This document shows positions 19,880 through 29,810 of a DNA stretch of 30,470 nucleotides, in pieces; position 1 is the first letter of the stretch, and each line of letters opens with the position of its first letter. The notes under the pieces were generated by a model, which saw nothing but the letters and a program-made list of their open reading frames with translations, had not been told where the DNA came from and made no database searches. Where the stretch lies: assembly GCA_003427395.1 (NCBI GenBank), contig BFEA01000435.1, positions 432,012-462,481 on the forward strand, written 5' to 3'. Made by a program: the position numbers and the translations under genes. Origin of the DNA: Chara braunii (lineage: Eukaryota; Streptophyta; Charophyceae; Charales; Characeae).

Positions 19880-20274
19880 TGCTTTTCTGACCATAGATTA
19901 TGCCCATCAATGGCCGGAAATGAAGGATCTAAGCAAGTGGGACATGGCCCCAGTGGAAGGCAAGAGTGACTCCTGCTGCAAAGTACGCATTGAAGAATGA
20001 GTGACGGGTGGCCTCACTTAGGGCGCGCTCACACTGCGTGGATTTGGGTCCTCTTCAACTGCTCCGATCGGGGAAAATAGTGGTAGTGGCTGGACCCGTC
20101 ACACTGCTTCCTCATTTCCTAACAGACAGCTCCCCCCTCCCCCCCTCTTTATTTATTAAAAAGTAACCTACATTCTTCTCTCAATTTCACCTCCTCTTCG
20201 ACTGCTCCAGTCACACTGCAAGATCGCATTTCCTGGCAACAACTTCATCTTTGGATAGGATAGAAAAGAGTTTG
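19880..20274. other. Intergenic sequence with MITE-like motif
   Basis: No gene seen. Two similar stretches (CCTCTTCAACTGCTCC near 20050 and CCTCTTCGACTGCTCC near 20191), each near CACACTGC, look like a diverged repeat. TTAGGGCGCGCTCACACTGC near 20018 resembles a transposon end, but I find no matching inverted copy. Confidence 0.35.
20262..20274. repeat. Candidate left target-site duplication of the plus-strand LINE
   Basis: AGAAAAGAGTTTG here is repeated exactly at 28335-28347, directly after the LINE's poly-A tail. Its A-rich start suits L1-type endonuclease cleavage. The match is in simple sequence, so chance is possible. Confidence 0.5.
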
Positions 20275-20814
20275 CAAAATAGGGGAAATGAAGCCAAGCG
20301 ACGGACGAGGGACGATGGGTGGCGGTTTTGATTGCGCTAAAATTAGCGCTAATCATGTGCGCGTTTGCTGCGCTTTGGCGCAGCATCATCGCAAAGCATG
20401 ACCAGGGCTAGGGTTAGTGAAACCAACCGTCCCGTCTTGCCTGGTAGTGCCTGCTACCGGCATCATGTTGCTCTCGCTGACATGTGGGCATAGCCCCTGC
20501 AGCTTAGCCTCAGGCGGACTTCGGCAGCCTCCGGACACAAGAATGCGACGTGCATGGAAAGTCAAGTATAGCACACCACACCACTCGGTTAGGGGGGGGG
20601 GGGGAAGTGTTATCCCTTATTTATTGAAGGCTTCCATTAAGTATGTTTGGTTTGCTTGATCATTTTGCTTTATAGATTTTATTAGTATTAGGCAGTTTGC
20701 AACCTCTAATCTTGTAGTTCATTTTGATTCGTTGAATCGGTCGGTATTTAACGTGAAACGACGGGGGACTTCCCAACTTCTTCGAACACCTTATCCGACT
20801 CCGAAAAGGAATGA
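20275..20814 (+). other. Probable LINE 5' UTR with hairpins and G-run
   Basis: No reading frame is supported. Hairpins include GCTGCGC/GCGCAGC (20367-20373 with 20378-20384) and GCGCTAA/TTAGCGC just upstream. A run of 12 G lies near 20592-20604. The boundary with host flank is not certain. Confidence 0.4.
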
Positions 20815-21262
20815 ATCCATACCCTTATCAACAATTGTTATAATGAAGGAATCTCCCCGAAAGATCTCCGCCCTCAAATAGTGGAATCTGGCGAGGACTT
20901 GGACCGAGTTCTGGTCAACCCAAAAGTTTATCGGGTCCAACAAAAATGGTTGGCAGAACAAGCTGTCACGATTTCTTTCGGAGGGGACTCCTCTTCATTG
21001 CCTGTGAAAGTAAAAGAACGACTCGTGCGGATCCACGAGAACGGCTGGGCAAAAAACGGCAACGTCAATGCCCCGCCTAAGCGTGGTATTTTTTGGAATG
21101 AAGGATATAACTTGGTCACCTACGTGGCTTCAGCGAAGGAAATCGCTACTTGGCTCGTGAGAAAGAAAGAAGATACTATAATTTTAGATGGTAAATCATA
21201 CTCTCTTTTGATCAGGCCATGGATGTCGGAGGCTGAACTATTTGACTGGCGCGAGTCCATGC

Positions 21263-21300
21263 CTGTCTCTTATACACATCTAGATGTGTATAAGAGACAG
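21263..21300. other. Nextera mate-pair junction adapter (library artefact)
   Basis: CTGTCTCTTATACACATCT (21263-21281), the Tn5 mosaic end, is followed directly by its reverse complement (21282-21300). This 38-bp palindrome is the circularisation junction of Nextera mate-pair libraries. Translated, it gives PVSYTHLDVYKRQ, a known database contaminant. The sequence on each side is identical: 21081-21262 equals 21301-21482, 182 bp. It is not biological. Confidence 0.98.
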
Positions 21301-21482
21301 GCGTGGTATTTTTTGGAATGAAGGATATAACTTGGTCACCTACGTGGCTTCAGCGAAGGAAATCGCTACTTGGCTCGTGAGAAAGAAAGAAGATACTATA
21401 ATTTTAGATGGTAAATCATACTCTCTTTTGATCAGGCCATGGATGTCGGAGGCTGAACTATTTGACTGGCGCGAGTCCATGC
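21301..21482 (+). repeat. Artefactual second copy of 21081-21262
   Basis: This 182-bp segment exactly repeats 21081-21262 across the adapter junction. Adapter plus duplicate is 220 bp, not a multiple of three, so it breaks ORF1, which stops at 21321. It probably comes from a short tagmented fragment that circularised and was assembled through. Confidence 0.93.
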
Positions 21483-23573
21483 GGTACAAGTTTTTTTGGA
21501 TCCGCTGTCTTCAAGTTCCTATCGGGGTCCTACCTCACCTCGTAAGGGACGGTGGAAGCCGTCTATGGGAAAATCTTGAAGTCTTATCCGGTGTTTAAGG
21601 ACAAAAAAACTCCCTCTCTCTTGAATGTTCGCTTCAATGTAGAAACGACGGCTCGTTCTCGTTATAAAAGGTACATGGTGGTTGATTTGGAGGAAGGGGG
21701 TTTCGTCGAACTGGAAGTAATCTGCGCTGTCACTCCTTGGTGTGAACGCTGTCGTAGATATTTTCACGAAGAGTCCAATGAAGAGTGCCCCTACTCAAAA
21801 AGGCCCGCAAAGAAGTCGCAGATTGTCCCACAAAAGGGAAAAGGGAGTGTGCCTGTAGTTGAGACAATCCAATGCAAGAAGTTTCCAAGAAAAAAAAAAC
21901 AAGCCTGGCGAAGGAAGGAGGGGGGAACAACACCCGTAATTCAAGATCCTAGGAGGGAAAAAGCTCCAGGGATTCCACCTGTGGAGTCTTCTCCTTCTGC
22001 CAACATGAGTGATAAGTCACAGAGTTATCCCACGGAGACAGACCAGGGCAGTAGAGAGGTTCCAAGAGTGGAAGAGTCGCAGGGGGATTAGGGAAAGAGC
22101 AGTGTGCCTACCTATAGAGATGTATTGAAATCCTCCCCCCCCCCCCCTCCTATGTAGGAGTCATGCCGGTCACGGTCTGACAACCCTCCGCCACAGTTTG
22201 TGGGCCACGAAGTTAGGCTTATGGATGAAGTTCATAAATCGGACGAAAAAATTTCGAGTGAGAATTCAGATACAGAAATGGAGGAAGGAAAGCGGAGGGT
22301 AGAGGATACAGACGGGGAAGAGGATGAGGAAGAGGAGGAGAAAGATGATGATGTGGAGGAAGAAGAGGAAAAAGAGGAAGAAGAGGAAGAAGAGGAGAGG
22401 GAAGGTTTGGTAAGAAGCCCCCCCCCCCCCTCCACCTCAGTGCCTTCGCCGGAAACGGGCAAGGCGGTTGACACTGTGACTCACTTGGAAATAACTGAGC
22501 CTCAGTGGCAATTGCCCAATCTCTTTAGCGACAAGTCTCTGTCTCAGGAGTCTAATGCAGGAGAACCGACTACCCCTACCGGTAGTACGCAGGGGAAGGA
22601 ATGCGAGGAACCCTAACAGGAATTCTTCTCTCCTGCGGGAGATCAAGACTCAACGCCCTTTAAAGCAGTAGCAGATGCGAACATGAAAAACTTTGTTCAG
22701 AAAAAGAAGAAGAGCACAACTCCCGCGAAGAGCCAGGAGATACGACAGAAGAAAAATGTAATGCTCCCTGCTGACTCTGATTTGGTCGGTGCAGCTGCAT
22801 CTCCGACCAAACGCACTCGGCTATATTTAAATAACAACGCCCCACGTTTTCAGGAGGAGGAAAGTCCCAGAGAGGAAATTCCGCGCAGCTTTGCTAAGAA
22901 AAGGGAACGGCCTGCGGGTTTAAGAGCAGTCAGGCGTTCCCTTTCCCTAACAGCTCCAACGAAAACTCTCTCTAGATCTAATAAAGTCATTGGATATCTC
23001 CCCCTGTACTTGGTGCCTTTGGTGTGCACTCCCACTAGTGCTGGTGCTCAAATTTTAACTCTCGCTATGGAGGAGGGCAAATTGAAATTACGGACCATAC
23101 CTATTTTTTGTCCACCATCGAGCGAAGATGTTATCAGACAGTTTAATAAACATTTCCTATTTGACATCGTCGATACAGGGATTTTAACTGAACCAAAAAT
23201 GTCCTGGCACCTGGTGAAAATGCCAGGTCAAGGTAAAGTGGCCTTGTTTCTAGTCTTCTTGACGCTCAATTTTAAACAGGAAAAGGAGGTCTCTGTGGTG
23301 CCCAGCCAGTTTCACTGGGTAGATATGTCCCAGTTCACTACCCCACAGTCAGAAGTACTTAAAAGTATTAAACTCGCAGAATCCTTGTTTTCTCAGGTGG
23401 TAGCGGATTGGCTAATCTACTCGGATAATCTGAGTCTGATTCAATCTTCAGCGTTCAAGGAACAAATCCTTAAAACCAGTCCGAAATCCGAAAAAGGACC
23501 TCCCCCCCACGGCCAGTTCAGCCCAATTCCATAGCGGTGGGGCAAGACACAGACACCGGCCGAATCCAACAGA

Positions 23574-26500
23574 ATGATGACAAGGATCCACTTAATGGTC
23601 CTTCCCAACAAGATTAGAGCTTTAAATTGGAATGTGCGTGGTCTTGGTGATTCCAATAATACTCGTAAAAAAAGTCGACTCTCCTCTTGGATTTATTCGA
23701 ATGATGCCCACATAATCTGTCTGCAGGAAACCAAACTTGATGTGGAGAAAATCATTGAAGCCCATAGATGGTGGTTGGGTCCGCAAGTTTGGTCCCCAGC
23801 AGAAGGATCTTAGGGAGGGGTGACAGTGCTAATTAACAGAGATTTGGATGTGGAAGTTCTCGATGGCTGTATAGACACAGAAGGTCGCTGGGCGTGGGTG
23901 AAAATAGTAGTGGAAGATGAAAACTTGACAATCATGTCCATTTATGCTCCGGTCGAATACCCATCCCGCATCACCTTCTTTGCAAATCTACCAAAATTTT
24001 GTTGAGATACTGAGAATCTCATATTAGCTGGGGATTCGAACTCAGTCCTCTCCCACGACCTTGATTCCCCTCGCCCTGAATCTCTAAGACTAGATGGTCA
24101 GTTGTTTTCGGATCTAATAAACTCTCAGGGCCTTTTTGATACATATCGAATTTTAAACTCCGACTCACCAGGGTTTACATGGTACGGCCCCAGGCCAGCG
24201 CCTCGAGCACCCCAACCGAAGAAAAGGTTGGATGTAATTTTTGCAAGAGGCTCCCCTTGGGACCGCTGCGTAGGGGCTGATCTGAAATATGGGGACATGT
24301 CAGACCACAACCCGGTGGTTATGAATATTATTGCTAAAGATGTAATTGATAAATACAAACCACCGTTTAGGTTAAATGTCAAAATTCTAAAGGACCCTGG
24401 TATCCCTTCTTGGATATCTAGTCAAGTCAAAGACTGGGAGAAGGCTAAATACCTCTTTCCCAGTATAAGTGAATGGGCGGACATAGGAATTGGAATCATC
24501 CAGACAGCCATGGAGGAGTTCTCTAGAATGAAAGCAGCGGCTCGATCATGGAAAGAGAAATCTTTGCTAGCAATCATCGAAGAAGCGGAAAAATCAATGG
24601 GGGAAGATTCATTTTTGGAATATTATTGGTCAAATAGAAGGACAACGGCGCTACGTGAGTTGGAGCAACTAGAAATCAAACGTCAGTCTGACTGACTAGA
24701 ATGGTTAAAAGTCAGATATATTATCGGCTATGACCGGATGACCAAACTTACCTTTCGGTCATTGTTTTCTTCGTCAAGCCAAACCCCTCATGAGGGAGTT
24801 GAGTCATCCCTTTGTGCTCTCGGCCCCCCTCGCCACAGAAACTGCCCCAAATCTGTTCCTTTTCGACGGAATACTTTCAAGATATAGTGAAATCCCGACG
24901 ACCGTTTGACTCCTTTGACACAGATTTAGCGGAGTCCTCGGATTTTTGAAATATGACTCGAAAACAGGTTCCTTTGGCTCAAAGAAACCGACTGGAGGCC
25001 CCAATCTCTCAGCATGAGGCTTGGATGGCTGCGAAGAAAATGGCCCTGGGCAAGTGCCGAGGGCCTAATGGCTTACCCATCGAGCTGTTTCTCAGTACCT
25101 GGGAAGTCTTTGCCCCTTTTCTGTGTGAGATGTACAACACAGTTCTCTCGACAGGCTCCCTGCCTAGAGGAGTAGTTCGGGGGATAATCTCTCTCCTTTA
25201 CAAAAAAGGCGATAAAAAGGAGGTACGCAATTGGCGACCGATATCCATTCTAAACGTGACCAATAAATTATTAGGGAAAATCCTAGTTATCAGACTTGCT
25301 GATCTCCTCCCCTCTTTGGTAGGGGTAGAACAGGGAGCCTTTGTAAAGAGCAGATCTATCTTCGAAAACATTCTAACAACGGTACAGGCCCTTGAAAGTA
25401 TTGGTAAAGAGAGAAGAAACCTGGCCATCCTGGTGCTTGATATGGAAAAAGCTTATGCTAAGGTTGGCTGGGCCTTCGTGAACACTACATTCCTAAGGCT
25501 GGGTTTTGGTCCTAATTTCTGCATTTGGATTAAAGCGTTATATGCGAATGCAACAACCTCAGTGGTAGTGAATGGAAAACTCTCTGAAGAGTTCTCGTTG
25601 ACACGGTCTCTGAGGCAGGGTTGCCCCTTGGCCCCCCTGATTTTTGTTCTCCAATTACATGTGCTTCTTGATAATATAAGAACAAATCATATAATTGAAG
25701 GTTTGAGGACCCCCCCTTCAGTACAATGGAAGGTGGGGGCGATTACCGACGATCTAACAGTCGCCTGTATCAACTCTCTTGCCTGCTTGTCTGAATTACG
25801 TAGAATTATAGATACTTACTGTGACTTGTCGGAAGCCTCAATAAACTGGGACAAATCAATCTTCTTCCTCCCCCCCCAATTTGACTTGAGTGTGGAGTGG
25901 GGTCTTCGTCGTGTTCCTGTTAAGGCATCTGACAGATTTCAGGGAGTGGAGGTTTCTCTCTTAGACTGCTCTACAACACAGGATAACATTCTGGCGGGTA
26001 CCGCGAGGATTGCAAGTTGGGAAAAAAGACATACACTGTCTCTCTTTGGGAGAGGATTGGTCCTATCCGCTGCAGCCTTTTCAACATTATGGTTCCCTAT
26101 GACGGTCTGCCTGCTTGGAGTTGAAGCCTATAGGAAGATCAAAAGAGTGGCGGCACGGTATTTGTGGAAGCCTACTGCATCAGAGGAGCAGGGGTATGTC
26201 TCCAAAGTGGCATAGGAGGCTATAGCCAGGCCACGTAACGAAGGAGGTTTGGGGATTCTGGACCCCCTCAAGCAAAACCTGGCACTGCTCTCCAAGTGGC
26301 CTGTCCAAGCTATGATAGGCGAAGACCGTAAAATATGGATGAGTTTGGCTGAGCACATCTTGGGAAGTGAATGGGGGCTAGAAGACCCAACAAAAGTTTC
26401 GCTGTGCCTTCTAACGCCCTCTTTCTGCCAACGCCACCCACAATCAAGGCGCAACATCGTGTCTGCATGGAATAAGCTAAAACCAACAGACTGGAGACAA

Positions 26501-27838
26501 CCTCAGACTAAACAGTAATTTTTGAATCAATTACTATTTGAAAACCCCCACATTTGCCAGTCGAATGGAACACCGTTCGCGGTCAAGGGTGGAGATTTAA
26601 GCTTTGGTAACTCGTGGATTAAGAAAGGCATTATGCAGGTAAAAGACCTAATATGGGATCCATTGGCTTCTGAATGGATAACAAAGGATACCCTGAGAGG
26701 AAAGCTTCCAAGGATACACAGTTTGTCACGTAATTACCAGTCACTAATGGAAGCTATCCCCCAAGGGTGGACTTATCTGCTTCAAGCTGATATAGAGAAT
26801 GCGGCGAACACATGGGTCAGGTCTCCTGATCATAGAGGCGAGGTGTGGAGGGTTCAGGGCCCGGCCCCGGACCAGGGTATCAGAGTACAGACGTGGTCTC
26901 TACCCTCCTGCTTGCAGACTACAGGGCAGCTGAGGGAGATCGGAGAACAAATAGTGCCACAGACAGCAGATCTTGACGAAGTTCGGGTTTTCTACTAAGA
27001 AGAGGGGAAGGGGAAAGCCTCAGCCACTCTAGGGAGGCATGCAGCCTCCTATCGAGTGGAACCTCTCTTGTTTGGATGGAAGGGGCTCAAAACTAACAAC
27101 TCCTTTACTCCTTTGCTCCATTATAACTCCAAAATCGGGGTAAAGGTCCAGTGTGCTCAGTCGAAAATAAAACCGACGTCTCTGGCCCTTAAGAGAGCAG
27201 AGAACCAACAACTGGAAGGGGTGTCAGAACACAAGTTGAGAATCTTATGGACGGGTCTGAAGAAACTACCTTCGCAGAAGCAGGCTGCCATCATATGGCT
27301 CCAATCCCTTCTGGTTACGGCTACTGCATCCTTTCTGGCAACAAGGGGAATGGACGTCTCCTCCATCTGTCAACGCTGCAACTGGGGATGGGAAGACCAC
27401 GCTCATCTTTGGCTTTTCTGCCCTCTCCTGGATGACCTGCTGGAATGGTGGAAGAGACGGTGGCATTTCCTGTATGAGCAAGAAATGCAGTGGACAGATA
27501 GCTGGTGGCTTACAGGTTTCCCCCCTGAGGGTCTGTGTTTACGTTCAGGCCTCGGTTATGTAGCTCTCTGCTGTCGAGGAGCTCTACTAGAAGTCATCTG
27601 GACAGCCCGGAATGCAAAAGTGTTCAAGGAGGAAACGTTGTCCTTCCAACAACAGAAAGCCTTGACGAAGTCCAAATCAAGGCTAGTCATTCTAGCTGAC
27701 TGGACTCAACATAGAACGTCTGGGGCGAGGAATCATTATTGGTTCCGAGGCACATGGGGCCTGGCCAGCAAATGGGCGACTGTTAGCCCAAAGGGCGCCT
27801 TCACTCTCTCTTGCTGGCTTTTGAGCCAGGAAGACTGA
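23574..27838 (+). pseudogene. LINE ORF2 remnant: endonuclease, reverse transcriptase, zinc ribbon
   Basis: The first ATG is at 23574. The endonuclease shows ALNWNVRGLG, ICLQETK, LAGDSNSVL, KKRLDVIFA and GDMSDHNPVV; stops are at 23811 and 24003 (CGA to TGA likely). A frameshift lies between 24695 and 24953. The RT then runs to about 25900: LGKCRGPNGLP, LVLDMEKAYAKVGW (motif A Asp kept, but the usual second Asp is Ala), SLRQGCPLAP, and AITDDLTVA, where Thr replaces the Ala of the ADD box (Asp codons at 25748-25753). Stops follow at 26213 (TGG to TAG likely), 26516 and 26996, all in one frame. The C-terminus has a zinc-ribbon-like CQRCNWGWEDHAHLWLFC, as in zf-RVT domains. It ends at TGA 27836-27838. 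Confidence 0.9.
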
Positions 27839-28340
27839 GAAGGTTCATTGTTAGAATTTATAGAATTGGCAGCTTGGTAGAGTTAGACCTGTTTAATTTG
27901 TAGATTTGTAGATTTGAAAGAACTACTCCGGAAGTTTTTTCTGTGTGCCTACTGATAGATTCCTCAGACGTTTTTCTTATATAGTTTTGTCTGTAAGGGT
28001 TCGCTTAAGAGTAATTTGAGCTAATTGTCCTTTCATTGTACTCTTTTTGAGCTTAAATGTTGGAGGTTTATGAGCATATTCTGTTTTGTTTTTAATTAGG
28101 AGCTTTTTTTGGAAAGTACTTTGGGCCTGTTATAGGGACCCTAGACCAGTCTACCAGATTTTGCAGGATATATCTTTAGTAGCTGGTGTTGGATGAGTTG
28201 GATAAGCTAAACTGGCTGAGGCTGCCAGGATAACCCCCGGGTAGAATTGTGAGGTCCCCGGCCTCTATCTTTTCTGGTTCTTATAAAGTTAATGCTTTCC
28301 AAAAATTTTATTAAAAAAAAAAAAGAAAAAAAAAAGAAAA
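27839..28340 (+). other. LINE 3' UTR and poly-A tail
   Basis: About 470 bp of non-coding sequence are followed by an A-rich tail from 28313, interrupted by two G. AT-rich, with GTTTATGAGC similar to the poly-A fragment at 290-518. The last bases (28335-28340) belong to the candidate target duplication. Confidence 0.8.
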
Positions 28341-28347
28341 GAGTTTG
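28335..28347. repeat. Candidate right target-site duplication
   Basis: AGAAAAGAGTTTG, identical to 20262-20274, directly after the poly-A tail. Confidence 0.5.
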
Positions 28348-28964
28348 TGTGGCAGTTGAGTGACCCAAATCCTGCCGTGCAGTAGCCGTGATCCCACGGT
28401 CAGTGTTTTACATGTATTACCCGAAAAAGTAAGGAGATCTTGGTTCCCCTCCTCCTCTCCTTACTCCTCTCCTTAACACTGGGCATGCCCGTGCCAAGGA
28501 AGCTTCCCGCCAAAATCTTTTCAATCCGTTGGGGGCAAGGCCAACCCCCAAAAAAAGCGGGTCGGCCATAGGCCCACTGGATAGAAGATTTTCAGTATTT
28601 TGCTTGCTGTTGTGCAATTATCTCATTGGGTGAGCCCTCCTTCAATCAGGGAGTATATGGAGGGTGTCAGGATAACTGCTGACAGAAGTCGAGTTTATTC
28701 CAGAAAATGTGGCAGTTACTTTCTGCACTGTTGTTGCAACCACGACCATCAGATCATTTGTGATCTGATGGCTGGGAAGCACTCTGCCGTGATTTCTAAT
28801 GAACCTGTCATCCCGCTGCCACTCCCCTCAGGCCGCTGACAAATGGGGTCACGAATAAGTAGTTTGGGGAAATGAGATCCTGGTGTGACTGTCCCTGGAC
28901 ACTATGTTTGCGGATTTTGGGGATTATGCGGATTTGGTACCGCAGTATGTCATTGAGCGTGCCC
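28348..28964. other. Intergenic flank with one strong hairpin
   Basis: No gene is recognised. CCATCAGATCA (28746-28756) and TGATCTGATGG (28761-28771) form a perfect 11-bp stem with a 4-nt loop. A CTCCTCTCCTTACTCC repeat lies near 28450-28475. Confidence 0.55.
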
Positions 28965-28984
28965 TTAGAGGCTAGCCACACAGG

Positions 28985-29009
28985 CTGTCGAAAACCGAGT
29001 TTTCGACAG
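28985..29009. repeat. Subterminal hairpin, left end of the MITE
   Basis: CTGTCGAAAAC (28985-28995) and GTTTTCGACAG (28999-29009) form a perfect stem with a CGA loop, overlapping the end of the inverted terminus. It mirrors the palindrome at the right end. Confidence 0.9.
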
Positions 29010-29078
29010 TTTTGCATCGCCACACATACTGTCCACGAAATCCGTTTTGCATCGCCACACATACTGTCGACGAAATCC
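29009..29078. repeat. 35-bp tandem repeat x2 inside the MITE
   Basis: 29009-29043 and 29044-29078 differ at one base. Each contains GCATCGCCACACATACTGTC, whose GCCACACA part echoes the element's terminus. Confidence 0.95.
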
Positions 29079-29202
29079 GTTTCAGAATGTTTTCGACATG
29101 TGTCAGATTTGTGGTTTCTACAGCCCTGTCGAACCTCTCCGTTTCAGAATGTCTTCGACATGTGTCAGATTTGTGGTTTCTACAGCCCTGTCAAAACTCT
29201 CG
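29079..29202. repeat. 62-bp tandem repeat x2 inside the MITE
   Basis: 29079-29140 and 29141-29202 differ at only a few positions. Each holds TTCGACATGTGTCAGATTTG and CAGCCCTGTC, further CTGTCGA-type motifs. Confidence 0.95.
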
Positions 29203-29277
29203 TATCCTCCCGCCTGCAGCTCAAGGATGTTCTACAGTGCGCTGCGGACCTTTCGAGAAACGCCTCCCATTTCCCAT

Positions 29278-29299
29278 TGTCAGGGACAAATCCCTGACA
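29278..29299. repeat. Perfect 9-bp inverted repeat
   Basis: TGTCAGGGA (29278-29286) pairs with TCCCTGACA (29291-29299) across a CAAA loop, in the middle of the MITE. Confidence 0.85.
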
Positions 29300-29431
29300 G
29301 GCGTGCTGTTTTTTGTGACGGTTGCGCGAAAGTTGCTCCAAATTCCCCTCGAGAACCTCGCCTTTCAACAGGCTGTGTGGCGAAGGGGGGGGAAACTGTC
29401 TACGGATGGGCTGTCAAAATTTTTCTGACAC

Positions 29432-29451
29432 CTGTCGAAAATTTTCGACAG
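29432..29451. repeat. Perfect 20-bp palindrome, right end of the MITE
   Basis: CTGTCGAAAATTTTCGACAG directly abuts the right 24-bp terminus. A direct-orientation near copy of the terminus (CAGGCTGTGTGGCGA, 29369-29383) lies 87 bp inward from its counterpart at 29456. Confidence 0.95.
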
Positions 29452-29640
29452 TCGACAGCCTGTGTGGCGAGCCTCTTACACAGTCGGAGGGACAGGGAGG
29501 AATCATAAGCCATAGGGGCGGATTTGACTGGATTTACGTTCTCTTTTTCTGGGCAAATCAACCCCTTCTATCTTGCGGGGGCCGCAGCAGGGACGATTGT
29601 TCTCAGTGCCGCAAGAGGTTTGAGAAGTGAAGGGTGATCT

Positions 29641-29810
29641 CCCCCGGCGGAGATGGGGAGAAAGCTGAGCAGGAGGGCGCCGTGATTTCTCGGATCAGCG
29701 GAAAGAGACAGAGGGTCACGGACGAAGCACGAGGAGTGTGACAATCTGGGGCTGCAAATACCTCGCGTGGAGAAGGGGAGAAAGGTGAGCAGGAGCGCGC
29801 CGTGATCGCC
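29641..29810. repeat. Imperfect direct repeat, 120-bp period
   Basis: 29641-29690 and 29761-29810 align without gaps at exactly 120 bp, sharing GGGGAGAAA, GTGAGCAGGAG-like and GCGCCGTGAT. A minus-strand frame across it (29827-29603) repeats an ITAxSCSxFSPSP motif, but this is more likely DNA repetition than protein constraint. Confidence 0.7.

Larger units (their letters stand above)
20815..23534 (+). pseudogene. LINE ORF1 remnant with CCHC-like knuckle and acidic linker
   Basis: The frame is open from 20815 (after a TGA at 20812-20814); no ATG remains at its head, so the true start is lost. The N-terminal part resembles plant LINE ORF1 proteins (RGIFWNEGYNLVTYVA, LLIRPWMSEAELFDW). An adapter chimera inserts 220 nt (21263-21482) and breaks the frame; the original frame resumes beyond it. 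A further shift lies near 21550. Then come a knuckle-like CERCRRYFHEESNEEC (21741-21788), a basic region, an acidic Glu-rich linker (about 22300-22400) and a C-terminal domain to 23534. In-frame stops occur at 22089, 22155 and 22614. The final TAG (23532-23534) is the only stop between ORF1 and ORF2. Confidence 0.82.
20275..28334 (+). mobile_element. Full-length but inactive L1-type LINE
   Basis: The element is about 8.06 kb if the 13-bp duplication (20262-20274, 28335-28347) marks its ends. It has a possible 5' UTR (20275 to about 20815), ORF1 with a zinc knuckle, ORF2 with endonuclease, RT and a C-terminal zinc-ribbon region, a 3' UTR of about 470 bp and a poly-A tail. It belongs to the same broad group as the minus-strand LINE but is clearly a different family (ORF1 differs, with a single knuckle). 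A G12 run at about 20592-20604 could instead mark its 5' end. Scattered stops and frameshifts make it dead. Confidence 0.85.
28968..29475. mobile_element. PIF/Harbinger-like MITE, 508 bp, TTA target duplication
   Basis: The 24-bp termini at 28968-28991 and 29452-29475 are inverted copies with one mismatch, sharing GCCACACAGGCTGTCGA. TTA flanks both sides (28965-28967, 29476-29478), the TWA target duplication typical of PIF/Harbinger elements. There is no transposase-like frame, so it would be non-autonomous. The interior is built of repeated CTGTCGAA motifs, two tandem arrays and perfect palindromes next to both ends. The family assignment rests on TSD and TIR only. Confidence 0.82.

Noticed and set aside
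20341-20400. GC-rich hairpins as a possible tRNA or replication origin
   Set aside because: No cloverleaf, no conserved TTCRA or A/B boxes; just two short stems.
21263-21300. A genuine Tn5-type transposon insertion
   Set aside because: Two mosaic ends joined head to head with no transposon between them, and 182-bp identical flanks, match the library junction adapter rather than an insertion (which would give a 9-bp duplication).
22200-22616. Glu-rich frame considered as a separate acidic protein gene
   Set aside because: It is in the same frame as the LINE ORF1 before and after it, separated only by single stops.
29009-29202. CRISPR-like array
   Set aside because: Units are directly adjacent without spacers, only two copies each, and the context is eukaryotic transposon DNA.
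29012-29508. Three overlapping plus-strand frames of 138-153 codons
   Set aside because: They are open in several frames at once because of tandem repeats inside the MITE, and no transposase motif is present.
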